DNA from: Microglena sp. YARC
Taxonomy: Eukaryota > Chlorophyta > Chlorophyceae > Chlamydomonadales > Chlamydomonadaceae
DNA: 64,000 nt
NCBI GenBank assembly: GCA_022414725.1
Contig: CM039464.1
Coordinates: 56,144,425 to 56,208,424, forward strand
Direction of reading: 5' to 3'
Shown here in pieces: positions 20,988 to 31,129 of the stretch (position 1 is its first letter; every line of letters starts with the position of its first letter). The position numbers were made by a program, and so were the translations under genes. The notes under the pieces were generated by a model. That model worked only from the letters and a program-made list of their open reading frames with translations, ran no database searches and was not told the DNA's origin.

Positions 20988-21181
20988 TTCATTGGTCAGT
21001 GCAAAGAAGAAGTGGTAACGAACCTTCGCTCCTCCAGGCACCCTGCCCACAAGCTTGTCCAACCTGTCGTCAAAGCTGTTTACCGCAGTCTTCAATATTC
21101 CTGCGACCTTACCCATTTGAATGGGAGCCCTTCCTGTAACGCTGCGAACGTGCTCCACCCATCCGTGATCCTTCAAGCGCG
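20988..21181 (-). CDS. splice-bounded hypothetical exon
   Basis: Between a TTTTCAG acceptor (21183-21182) and a GAA|GTAGCA donor, the minus strand is open for about 64 codons. It encodes RLKDHGWVEHVRSVTGRAP, then a KTAVNSFDDRLDKLVGRV segment and YHFFFALTNE. It lies about 800 bp upstream of the HxD exon on the same strand. It could be a diverged N-terminal P4H exon, but the similarity is too weak to claim. No other family recognised. Confidence 0.25.
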
Positions 21182-21639
21182 CTGAAAACGTTGACGTGTA
21201 GATCACCCTGCCTAAGGCACAGCCGTGAGTCTATGCCGACTCGAGCGTCGGCCCTGGAATAATTAGACGACTGGTTACCCGTAGGAAGAAAGGTGTGCGA
21301 AACAACAGCGCTAATGATTCGCGGCAGAGATATAAATTTGACTTTCAGTTTTTGACGAAGGGTGCCCTTCCGTAGGCCTGTTGGGTGCCAAATATTCGAT
21401 ATGGGATGGGGGGATATAGGATGGGGGCGATGATTTGAATTACATACCGGTATCACAGGTGATAACAATTGCGCATAATTGTGAACAGAATGTCACACGC
21501 TTTGTCCAAGTGTCTGTCTGTGTTGGAGGGCTCTATCCTAGTCGGAGGCTTCCCGAGCTAGCGAGTGCCGAGCTGTCAAGTGTCAACGCGTTCGACCAAC
21601 TAGGGGTGGACTGAAGGAATGGGCTCCTGGACTGCAGGC
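21182..21639. other. spacer, nothing recognised
   Basis: No repeat shared with the rest of the window was seen, and no convincing coding frame. A 119-codon minus-strand frame (21109-21468) has no recognisable motif. Confidence 0.4.
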
Positions 21640-21930
21640 CTGCCGCTCCGAAACCAGATGCCCCATACACCTTCCATCCGCCACCCATGGCTGCAGGCCT
21701 GCAGCCATCCAGCCATCAGCCACCCCACACCACTTCAACAGACTCTCTCGTGCCGCTTCCATTATCACACACGATAAGCATGCATTCCAAGCTCTTTAAA
21801 AACATATATCCATCTACAGTTCCCCATAGCCCGCTGTGACTCAATTTGCCCCAACAAAGTTAGACGTGCCCTAATATCCTCACGCCCCTCCCGCTCCCGC
21901 GCCCCTCCCCAACTCCACCTCGTCGCCATA

Positions 21931-22832
21931 ATGAGCTCTTCACTTTTCTTCCTTTTGGAGTTTACTTTCGTTACTAGCAAGCGCGAGCCATGTTGGGCGG
22001 ATCCGTTCGCAGGAAAACAAATGCACCAACAGTCTGTTAGCAACATACGAGCTGCGTATTTCGAAACCGCCAGCAAGAAAACAGAAGAAAGCCATCAACC
22101 TGACAGTTGTCAACCCCCACATTACCCTCACTTCGCAGGCGTCTCCATGCATCCAGCATCCGTTAGCGATACTCGGAAGTGGTTTGCAGGTAAGGACAAA
22201 GCCATACCCCGGCCGGGGCCGCCGAAGAAAGAAACTTTGGATGGGAACAGAAACGTTGATGGGGGACGGCCGGACGGGCGCAGGTCCGGCCGCGACCGTC
22301 AGGGGTCGGTCGTTTCCTTTTCCGTTCCTTCAGCCACGCCGCTGCGTATTTCTGTTCTCTTCTCTAGCGCGTGGTATTTCCAATATTTCCTCAACCCTGT
22401 GCCTATCGTGTTGCTCTGTACTTCCGACACGATTCCGAATTCGGGCGGGAGTGATCGCTGGGCATTTCGGATTGCGGGTGCAACATCCAACGGTCCGACC
22501 CGTGTTCAAGGGCACTTGCAAGGGTATCATGGGCATTGTCTGCTTGACAAACAGACAAACAAGCTTATAAACAAACCTCCTCCTCCTCCCTCCCTCCTCC
22601 GATTGCAGATATCAAGGAGGGCGTCGTACCCAGATCCTCCTCCCGTGCCTCGTCCTTGGCTCACCCAAAAGCTCAAAGCCCACCAGAATCATCCAAGCAG
22701 AGCACTCTGCATCCTGGCACCCATGCCAGTGGCAATGACACGGCCCGCGCTTACGCAGCACGTGCCACTGCTGTACCGTGGCCGTCCATGTTGGGCTCCT
22801 GGACCATGGGTGCCAATATTCCCCCTTACTAG
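21931..22832 (+). pseudogene. four-exon gene, copy C, splice sites lost
   Basis: Equivalents of all four exons are present: the MSSSLFFLLEF start, the SVSDTRKWFAG exon, GATSNGPTR, and the final exon through GSWTMGA to TAG 22830-22832. The first donor is GCAG|GAAAAC where A and B have GT, and the third exon's acceptor reads GCGG in place of GCAG. A 353-codon frame opens across introns and exons here (21931-22992), a by-product and not the ancestral protein. Exon 2 and its CAG|GTAAGG donor remain intact. Confidence 0.5.
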
Positions 22833-23935
22833 AGGGTTGTGCCGCCCCAGGGCTTTTCTTTTCGGCCCGGAAATCTTCGGGCTTCGCCCAGTGGCTGGCT
22901 CAAGGAGCTGCCTTCAAGTTTACGAGATAGGGCCTTTGGTGATGATGGTGTTGGTGGTAGTGAATTTGATTACAATGATTATGACTAGCTAGTCCTAGCT
23001 ACATAGAAGTATGCACGCTATTGTATACATATAGAGGAGAGTGCTGATGAGAATATGTGATCATTCCGAGATATATACATCCGCGTGCACATTAACCGTA
23101 CGCGCCTTAAGTTATAGCATACGGTTTGACAAACGACCCTTTGCCAAACCGAGTCTTACACGAACCTGACTCCAGTCCAGGTGTTTTGCCAAGTTACGTT
23201 TACTATTGCACTCAGTAAACTGGTTTGAATTGTTTTAGTCGCCTACAGAAGGCAGCGCTCGACTTAACCTAGCCCCCCCCCCCCTTTTTTCCTCCCCCCC
23301 CCCTCACTTTATTGAGATGAATAGAATTGGAGAGTGGGGAGGTTATTCCCTTTTTCCCTGCAGGGTTGTGCGATCTAGTGAACATGGCATAAACGCGCTC
23401 TTGTCTTCTCATTTGCTCCTGATTTTAATTGAATTGTCACATGGATTTACTCCAAGCACTTGATGGTTAGCCAGCCCACCTATGCTCCCGATTATGATTT
23501 ATTTTTTACATGCTAGATGGTCAGCCAGCCCACCTCTGCTCCTTATTTAATTCCATTGTTACATGGATTTACTTCAAGCACTGGATGGCCATCCAGTCCA
23601 CCTCTGCTCCTTATTCGAATTGTTACATGGTTTTACTGCAAGTTTGCATAGGCTACTTAGTGAACATGTACCAAGGAAATGTAATGAGAACATGTAATTA
23701 AAACGACGATTTGCCAACTGGATTACAGATCTCAACTTGAGTCAGTTCCAGCCATGGACCCCCATGCCAATTAAATTGTGCCATGCTTTTCGGAGACCCT
23801 TTTGAAGGGAAATGGACCCATATCTGATCAACAGTTATTCATGCCATTACTTAGAGCGTGTACGGTATATAAGGATACTTAGCATACATTCTTAGCTGCT
23901 ATGGTTTTGATTGGTTACACATGATCTATCAGCCT

Positions 23936-24240
23936 GGGTTAAGCCCGTTTCAGTGATACGATTGGTATAGTGGTACACCAAATCGCTGAAAAGAAGCGGG
24001 GTCGGTGGTTCGATTCCCCCTACGGTTATAGTGCGAAAAGCGCAAAATTGCGCGCGCTTGATAGAGACTGCAGACTCAATGTTACAATGGGATATAGAAG
24101 AGAGAGAGAAAGCCGAACTGAGGCGGAAATATACTAGGGCAGACTGTAGTGCACAGTACTGCAAGACGGCAGGAAACTCGGGTCCGGCTAGTGACCGGCC
24201 CGCACTTTGCCTACTCAGGTAGAGACGTAGAAGTCGTATA
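23936..24240 (+). mobile_element. second tRNA-derived SINE type
   Basis: A-box-like TGGTATAGTGG at 23963-23973 and a perfect B-box GGTTCGATTCC at 24007-24017, 34 bp apart as in tRNAs. The flanking acceptor halves do not pair, so it is not a working tRNA. The block is absent at the same place in copies A (about 16440) and B (about 63700), marking it as an insertion. Confidence 0.6.
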
Positions 24241-24349
24241 CAACAAGGTCTACATTGGCCCTAGACTGGAAGGATTGTATGTGATGAATCTCATTACTGA
24301 TTGTTTCTGCGACAGTGGGCTTGTCTCTTGTTATACACTATGTTAGAGT

Positions 24350-24894
24350 CCAGGGGTAGGCCAAATAGGCTGACGGGACTTGCCCAACCGTGACATGGAG
24401 GGCTACCAAGATAAATAATTGATGAAATAAACCCCAAATAATCGATTTACCGACGAGGGCCCTAAGTTCGTGCTACAGTGATAATCTAATTCTGCAATTA
24501 ATAAGACATCGTCATCCCAAATGGGATGCTAAGTCCATTGTGTGATTATTGTCGCATTTTTAAAACAATGTATAAGGTATTTCCATCCTTCAAAGGAATC
24601 AGGATTCATGAACAGCTGCATGCTGGAGTCTTTATCAACACAATCAGGCTCAATTTTCAGTTTATTAAAACACATGTGTCTATCCCCAGAGTATAAAAGA
24701 CATTCTAACATGAAATGTATTTCATCTTCTACCACTCTTCCACCATCAACCACTATATCGCAGCACCTGAAAATTCTACCAGAACGAGAGGTACTCCTAT
24801 CTGATCCAACAGGCAAATTGAGAGCTTGAAGAGGCAGTCTTGCTATTAATTCAATATCATCCCTGTGATTTAATAACAAAGGTCTTGCGCTCAT
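24350..24894 (-). pseudogene. LINE reverse transcriptase C-terminal remnant
   Basis: Minus-strand open frame of 121 codons (24529-24894). It ends a LINE-type protein: a LPLQALNLPVGSD segment, a degraded Cys pair (FRCCD), then VEDEIHFMLECLLYSGDR, the pattern of the zinc-binding region after LINE reverse transcriptases. The following 3' UTR (24350-24528) contains GGGCAAGTCCCGTCAG and GGCCTACCCCTGGACT. The same 3' end recurs at 24930-25080 and from about 63895 to the window end. No reverse transcriptase core is present. Confidence 0.6.
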
Positions 24895-24905
24895 CAGAAA
24901 GGTAC

Positions 24906-25135
24906 CTGTATGTATGTATTTATGTATGTATGTGTGTTACAGTCCAGGGGTAGGCCAAATAGGCTAAAGGGACTTGCCCAACAGTATAGGAAGGGCTTGA
25001 AAAGAAAAAGCACTGATGAACTGAGCCCCAAACAATCGGCCTGAAGCCATAAAGCTAGTAGGAAAGAAATTTCAGGTTTGAAAAACAAATCCATCATTGG
25101 CATCTCTTGTCTCCCTCTGAAAGTCCCTGTTCTGA
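24906..25135 (-). mobile_element. LINE 3' end with ACAT-type tail
   Basis: The reverse complement reads TTTGGCCTACCCCTGGACTG, then TAACA and a (CATA)n/(ATAC)n tail at 24908-24935. It matches the 3' UTR of the element at 24350-24894. It represents a short 5'-truncated copy. Confidence 0.5.
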
Positions 25136-25330
25136 CGAATGACTCAATGGTTGAGCTCCTAGAAAGAAGAAGAAGTTTCCGGTTCCAATCCCCACGGGTG
25201 CTATTTAGTGTTCGCGGTCGCTGTCAACCACCATGATAGCTTTGTCCAGGTAAAGTAGCAGCCCTTTCCCTACCATCGTAAAACGGGGCTCCCTTTATAC
25301 CACACCCCACCAGGCGTTATCATTACATGA
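25136..25330 (+). mobile_element. tRNA-derived SINE
   Basis: Same family as 16745-17200. tRNA-like head GACTCAATGGTTGAGCTCC, B-box GGTTCCAATCC (25181-25191), body TTCGCGGTCGCTGTCAACC and GATAGCTTTGTCCAGG, tail CACACCCCACCAGGCGTTAT. 25331-25594 beyond it holds repeated CGTCAAAT words and a piece ending AGCGGAAAATGTCCCTG that resembles the end of the CAGGG(A)TTTTTT hAT family; no gene there. Confidence 0.75.
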
Positions 25331-25594
25331 TTAAGTATAAACTTTCAGTTGCATAAGTGGATTTAATTAAAATGGAAACCGTCAAATGTGTAACGTCAAT
25401 TCGTATTCCTATTAAAAAAGCCGTCAAATGTAAACTGTCAGTTAAAAAAAAAAAGCCGTCAAATTTTGCGACCGTTAAATTTCGAGAACAGTACAAAAGG
25501 AAAAATTTCGCCAAACAGGGTCAAAAGTAGCGATCTCTATATATAGCGGAAAATGTCCCTGATGCTTATGATGACTGTGTGCTAGGGTCAATGC

Positions 25595-25818
25595 CAGTGA
25601 TTTTTTTCATATCTGAAAGTGGATATGTCCTAGCTGTAGGCCTCCTCCAGGGAAAGCATTTTAGTGCTTTCTATAGCTTTTTGTAGCTTTTTGTAGCTTT
25701 TTAGTGCCATTTAGGGCAAGCAAAAAAAAACTTTTTTTTACTTTTGTTTTAGCCATAATTCCGCTAAAACGGGGTCAAAACTAGCGATCGCTTTACATAG
25801 CGGAAATAAAAATCCCTG
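25595..25818. mobile_element. hAT-type MITE, CAGTGATTTTTT family
   Basis: 224 bp. Starts CAGTGATTTTTTTC, ends AAAAATCCCTG, and is flanked by GTCAATGC (25587-25594) and GACAATGC (25819-25826), 7 of 8 matching. It shares GGGGTCAAAACTAGCGATCG near the right end with 53977-55057. Confidence 0.8.
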
Positions 25819-25837
25819 GACAATGCCCACACATTTG

Positions 25838-25996
25838 CCGGGAAAGGCTAAGTAGTTAAGATTAGTGAATTAATACTAAGAGTGAATGTGTGATAATATT
25901 GGACTGACGAGCCGTCTCACCAGATTTTTAATTTATTTTTATTGTGACACTAATAATATTAGTTTTTCACACACTAATATTAGTTGCCGTTCCCTA
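25838..25996 (-). mobile_element. hAT-type MITE, TAGGG family
   Basis: 159 bp, perfect 8-bp duplications CACATTTG (25830-25837 and 25997-26004). On the minus strand it starts TAGGGAACGGCAACTAATAT, as does 56177-56362. It lies about 20 bp from the previous MITE and within about 15 bp of the donor of the P4H exon at 26018. Confidence 0.75.
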
Positions 25997-26017
25997 CACA
26001 TTTGTGCCGGTACTTAC

Positions 26018-26280
26018 TTAGTTCCAGATACATCAGAGCACTCTCCAGGGTCCACGTCATCCCCCGCTGCTTCGTTGTTGAAGGTGGATGGACGAAAGGG
26101 CAGCGTGTGGGACCACACCGTGGCCGTCCACTTCACTCCCTTCACCACGGGGCAGCCCGTGTGCAGCGACAGAGGGTCATGCTGACCATCCGGCAGGTTG
26201 GAGTAGAACAAGAGTGCATCACCCATCATGGGCTTGAACGCGTTGTGGCCCCTAGCACACTCGGAGAAGGGGCCCAGAGA
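26018..26280 (-). CDS. prolyl 4-hydroxylase, distal catalytic exon
   Basis: Minus-strand exon with acceptor CTCCCAG|T (26281/26280) and strong donor TAA|GTAAGT (26018/26017). It encodes [20 protein letters not shown], then [17 protein letters not shown] and TVWSH. This is the C-terminal catalytic part of prolyl 4-hydroxylases: GDALLF, then the distal metal-binding His (SLH) and the Lys (VKGVKW) that binds 2-oxoglutarate. It ends with [11 protein letters not shown], which leads naturally into a ShKT domain. The exon leaves phase 2, complementing the ShKT exon at 17480. If these are one gene, the intron is about 8.5 kb and contains a permuted HxD exon and repeat copy C. Confidence 0.75.
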
Positions 26281-26911
26281 CTGGGAGGGGGGGTGGATGT
26301 GGGGGTGTAGGGGTGGGTTGGTGAGGATTGGGGTGTGGGCGATGATAGGGTTGTTTTGAATGCGGCCCCTAGCACACTCGAAGAGGGGGCCCAGAGACTG
26401 GGAGAGGGGGTGGGTGGGTAGGTGGATGTGGGGGTAGGGGTGGGTTGGTCAGGATTGGGGTGTGGGCGATGATGGGGTTATTTTGAATGAGGCCCCTAGC
26501 ACACTCGAAGAAGGGGCCCAGAGACTGGGAGGGGGGGGTGGATGCGGGGGGGGGGGGGGATTGGGTTTGAGTTTAGGTTCGGCTTTGGCTTAGGGGTTGG
26601 AGGCGGGGGAGGGGTTGGGAAAGGGGTTGGGGGAGGGGTTGGGGGAGGGATTTGGGCCTTGAGTTTGTAATTGAGACTGTGTTTGTGTTGTGATGGGTGT
26701 GTGTTGGGAGTAGCGCGGAGAAGGGGCCCAGAGACTGGGAGGGGGGGTGGATGAGGGGGGTAGTGTGGGTTGGGGATTGGGTTTGAGTTTGGCTTTGTCT
26801 TTGGGTTAGGGGTTGGAGGCGGGGTTGGGGATTGGGTTTGGCTTTGGCTTCGGGTTAGGGGTTGGAGGCGGGATTGGTGGAGGGGTTGGGGTCTTGAGTT
26901 TGTAATTGAGA
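26281..26911 (-). repeat. intronic array of P4H acceptor-edge copies
   Basis: Three short copies of the exon's acceptor side (about 26358-26402, 26488-26532, 26714-26745; block GGGGCCCAGAGACTGGGAGG). They alternate with GGGGTTGGG/GGTTTGGC low-complexity intron. Same architecture as 17481-17990 and 19640-20078. Confidence 0.75.
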
Positions 26912-27107
26912 TGGACAAAAGGGCAGCGTGTGTGACCACACCATGGCCGTCCATTTCACTCCCTTCACCACGGGGCAGCCCATGTGCAGCGACAGAGGGT
27001 CATGCTGACCATCCGGCAGGTTGGAGTAGAACAAGAGTGCATCACCCATCATGGGCTTGAACGCGATGTGGCCCCTAGCACACTCGGAGAAGGGGCCCAG
27101 AGACTGG
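26912..27107 (-). pseudogene. duplicate P4H distal catalytic exon lacking its donor
   Basis: Encodes [20 protein letters not shown] and [14 protein letters not shown], nearly identical to 26018-26280. After TLPFCPS the homology stops and no GT donor equivalent follows. It is best read as a partial tandem duplication carried with the simple repeat. A proper acceptor (CCCCAG|T) is retained. Confidence 0.65.
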
Positions 27108-28932
27108 GGTGGTGGTGGTGGTGGTGGTGGTAGTCCAATCACATCAGAACGTTACATTTTCCTGGTCGCACGGGTACTATTAGTAGTAAAACATATATAA
27201 ACCATATATATTTGAATACACACATACATAAACCATATATCTATTTGTAAACACACGTACATAAACCATATGTATTTGTACAAACACATACATAACCATA
27301 TTTATTTTTGTAAACACAAATAGAAACCATATGTATTTGTATAAACATATACATAAACCATATATATTTGAATAAACACATAGATAAACCATATATATAT
27401 TTGTTTAAACATATACATAAACCATATATATTGTGTAAACATATACATAACCATATATTATATATGTTTGTTTAAACATATACATAAACCATATATAAAC
27501 CATTTACATATTTGTATAAACACATATATAAACTATATATCCACATGTGTTAACAGTTAAACAGTTAAAACATTGATGTATCTGATTGTGCTTGTAATAT
27601 GCAGGAATAAGAGGACGTTATATTTGTAATAAACATGGATGTATGTGTAATATACATGGATATATTTGTAATATACATGGATATATTTGTAATATACATG
27701 GGTATATTTGTAATATACATGGATATATTTGTAATATACATGGATATATTTGTAATATACATGGATATATTTGTAACATACATGGATATATTTGTAATAT
27801 ACATGGATATATTTGTAACATACATGGATATATTTGTACTATAAATGGATACATTTGATTGTGCGCGTATTATGTGTTTATAAGAGGACGTTATATTTGT
27901 AATATACTAATATACATGGATATATTTGTAATATGCATGGATACATTTGTAATATACATGGATATATTTGTAATATACATGGATACATTTGTAATATAAA
28001 TGGATACCTTTGATTGTGCGCGTATTATGTATTTATAAGAGGACGTTATATTTGTTATATAAATGGATATACTTGTAATATGAATGGAAGCATTTAATTG
28101 TGCTTGTATTATGTGTTTATAAGAGGACATTATGTTTGTAATATACATGAATATATTTGTAATATAAATGGATACATTTGATTGTGCACGTGTTAAGCTT
28201 GTATAGGATTCTCTTATAATTTTAATTTTAATTCAGTCAGATTTCCTTGTAATTGTAATCCAGAGTCCCTTGTAATTGTAATTCACAACAGCACGCACAC
28301 ACACATACACACACAAACACACACATAAAAACACATGCAAGTCGGCATGTCCGCATGCCCCCCCACCCCTACCCCCACGCACACACACACACACACACAA
28401 ACAGACACACAAACAAATCCACCCACATACTCACACACACACACACACAAATGCATGCCCACATCCCACCTACCCACCCACCCACACACAAAACATGCAA
28501 ATGCACACGCACAAACATAACTATGCATAAACACACAAATGCATGCCCACATACCCACACACATTCACACACAAAAACACACTCAAAAAACTCAAACACA
28601 CATGCACAAACAAACACACACGGACACATGCACACACAAACAAACACTAACACATATGCATAAACACATGCCCAGACACACACATGAACTTACACAAAAA
28701 TACCACACAAATGCATGCCTACATTCCCAGACACACACCTACACACATCCACACACACACAAACATACACAAACATACACGAACACACACCTGCATAAAC
28801 AAATACCCAGACACACACAATAACACACGTGTGTATGTATGTGTGTGTTCATAAACACATGACCAGACACAAAGACACGTGCACAGAAGCAAATCTACAC
28901 ACACATGCAAAACACACAGCAGGCACATCCGT
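27108..28932. repeat. stacked minisatellites and CA-rich tract
   Basis: 27190-27550: ~30-bp AT-rich units with ACATAAACCATATATATTTG. 27630-27850: about ten copies of the 21-bp unit ATATTTGTAATATACATGGA plus T, decaying to 28190. 28290-28920: ACACAC-rich sequence. Open frames here are repeat artefacts; no gene supported. Confidence 0.9.
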
Positions 28933-29139
28933 TCTGCAAAAGCTTTACCATCAGGATACATCTTGTTCATAAACTGGATAGCATCGAACTGGGACTGCTC
29001 GAACGGATGCTCATTCTTCTGATCCGTGGGATGCTCATTCTTATGATCCGTAGGTAGCTTTACATTGATCGGCAGCGCCAAGCTGAGCATTCTTTCAGCA
29101 CTCATCATCGACTGAGCTCCTGGAGCTAGAATTAGAGAG
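28933..29139 (-). CDS. possible exon, unknown protein
   Basis: Minus-strand open segment of non-repetitive composition, encoding MMSAERMLSLALPINVKL, a duplicated DHKNEHP / DQKNEHP pair, and SQFDAIQFMNKMYPDGKAF. Possible donor at GATG|GTAAAG. The continuous frame extends in both directions into low-complexity sequence, so exon limits are guesses. No family recognised. Confidence 0.25.
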
Positions 29140-30142
29140 CCTTGGCGTTCAGGGCTCATGCACAGCGCAGCTGGAGGCACCAAAAATCCTGCTCGATCGA
29201 GGTTCAAGCTCGCACGCTTTATGCTCGTGCGACTCGCAGGGTCCGGTCGCATCTTCGATCCAGAGACCTGCGACCTGGAAGCTACCACTGCTCCTCGACC
29301 GGACGGGGGGGCCGGTGCTGCGGAGCCAATACTCGCTGAAAAGCTTATACAAGAACGCCGATGTATCCACGGAGAAGCTTTTTATGGGGAAGTCGATACA
29401 AGAAGAAGGGAGAGAGGGCAAGAGCCCAAATATCGAACGTTGATAAGTAGCCGGTCAGGCAAGAAGCTAATTCAAAGGGGAGATCCGGTGCAAAGAAAAG
29501 AAAAGACAGCCGGCACGTAGTGGCCGAGGAAGATTAGCTTCCAGGGGGGGGGGGGGGGGGGGGGGAGGGGGGGGGGGGCGCGAGGGGGCTTCGCCGTTAA
29601 TGAAAAGCAGGAAACAGGAGATATGCCACAAGCCAACTGTCTGCCAACGGTGCAAGTGCCACGTGTTGAGTGGGGTTTAGGAGATAACGCTGGCAATGTC
29701 CGAAACCAGTTGACCGGCAAGACCTGGGCACGAGCGAATTTATGAACTTCTACGTGCCGAATGGCGCATGCTACTGGAGGCGCAGGCGCTTGATAAGTGG
29801 GGGAGCGAGGGGGAAATAGTAGCAACAACCTATGAACTTGCACAATCATTCGGGCAGAATTGTTATCAGCCTCGTTTAGATTGGTCTCCGACCTCGCTAA
29901 TCACTTCCTGCGTTTGCGCCTGCGTCTATATCTACCCATGCGCCATTCCTTCCTGCCGGTCAAATGGTTTCGGACTATGCCAGCGTAATCTAGTAACACC
30001 TGGTTGTGAACTCGTGGCCATTTAAACACGTGGCAGTTTCTTGACAGGAAGGATGCTCTACCCTCGATTCGAGAAGGAAAAGGAAAAAAAGAGTGACAAA
30101 GAGTAAAGTATAAGAAAAGAAAGACGAGGAACCCAAAGCTTA
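29140..30142. other. no recognised gene; poly-G tract and 105-bp direct repeat
   Basis: A 120-codon + frame (29158-29520) has no recognised motif. 29544-29575 is a 32-nt G run. 30022-30130 (CACGTGGCAGTTTCTTGACA onward) is repeated at about 30985-31100. Confidence 0.5.
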
Positions 30143-30759
30143 GAGGTCATACAGACGAGACAGGTTTGGGTTTGGGTTTGGTTTGAGGTTAACCTGCCAC
30201 GTCAGAGGGGGTTAGACGAGGTTACCCGAGGTTAACCCAAACCCGCCCAAACACGCGAATTTCGTTCAGACGGCATTCCTGAGCTTCTTGCCAGTGGGAA
30301 AAGTTTGAAGTCGGAGTGATCATGGGAAGACGCATCGATTATCAATTGTTGCTCCTTTGGAGCATGCTCGCACTCGCCGAATTCGACGCATCCTTACCTG
30401 GGGCGGCTGCAGGCGCAAATGCAGCTGTGAGCAGGCTGATGCTTCCTCCTTGTTCCGCTGTGGGCTCTGTTGCGACCCTATCAAGACGTTTTAAGAGGAC
30501 TGACAGGAAGGAAATGCGGCGAAATTTATCGCAACAGAAACAACGAACAACACGTGTGCGACATAACCATAACCATCGCCCAAACTTGGGGGGGGGGGGG
30601 GGACGTTTGGGTTTTGGGTTAGGTTAGCATTTGGGTTACCGAATTTGACCAAACCGCGTCAACTTTGTCCCGTGTGAACGAAAAAAGGTTTGGATGTACG
30701 ACAGAAACGCCCAACTAACCCGTAACTCAGACCCAAACCTGTCTCGTCTGACCGACCTC
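30143..30759. mobile_element. PIF/Harbinger-type DNA transposon remnant
   Basis: 617 bp with ~29-bp terminal inverted repeats (GAGGTC, then CAGACGAGACAGGTTTGGGT; three mismatches between ends). Flanked by TTA on both sides (30140-30142 and 30760-30762). A 3-bp TTA duplication and GAGGTC-like ends fit the PIF/Harbinger superfamily. Inside, a + frame at 30316-30627 starts MIMGRRIDYQLLLLWSMLAL and runs into a G run. It may be a transposase N-terminus remnant, but no DDE domain is present. Confidence 0.7.
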
Positions 30760-30762
30760 TTA

Positions 30763-31129
30763 TAGACAGTATGCTAAGATTGTATAAGGAATGTATACAA
30801 GATAGTATAAGGAATGTATACAAGATGTAAATCGGATTTACCCTTAAACCCCAACCAACTTAAAATAACGCACGTCGGCGTGGCCTTATACCTAATTCGA
30901 CGGTGCCGCACCAGAATCGCACGCTATGTATGTTTCACTGGGCCGTGTACCAGGTGTCGTGAGATTGGAAAGTACACATTTGACAAGAAGACACGTGGCA
31001 GTTTCTTGACAGGAAGGATGCTATACCCTCGATTCGAGAAGGAAAAGGAAAAAAAGAGTGACAAAGAGTAAAGTAGAAGAAAAGAAAGACGAGGAAAAAA
31101 AGCAGTACGCCAATTCGGCGTGATTTAGG
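30763..31129. other. spacer with the second 105-bp direct repeat
   Basis: 30780-30830 repeats GTATAAGGAATGTATACAAG twice. A frame at 30814-31071 includes FTGPCTRCREIGKYTFDKKT, not recognised. 30985-31100 duplicates 30022-30130. Confidence 0.4.

Larger units (their letters stand above)
21640..24905 (+). repeat. partial third copy (C) of the large repeat
   Basis: Colinear with the distal third of copies A (from about 14050) and B (from about 58920), starting near GAAACCAGATGCCCC. It contains a decayed four-exon gene, the ~68-bp array (23430-23640), a family-specific SINE insertion (23936-24240) and the LINE remnant at its end. It is more diverged than A and B are from each other. It lies inside the presumptive 8.5-kb intron of the minus-strand P4H gene. 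Confidence 0.8.

Noticed and set aside
21931..22992. 353-aa single-exon protein
   Set aside because: Its reading frame crosses sequences that are introns in copies A and B, where the frame is closed; better explained as a decayed spliced gene.
27565..27858. CNIHGYI / ITNISMY repeat frames
   Set aside because: 21-bp minisatellite open in multiple frames on both strands; no flanking unique coding sequence.
30160..30182. Internal telomeric repeat (GGTTTGGGTTTGGG)
   Set aside because: Only about three units, and it is part of the terminal inverted repeat of the 30143-30759 element.
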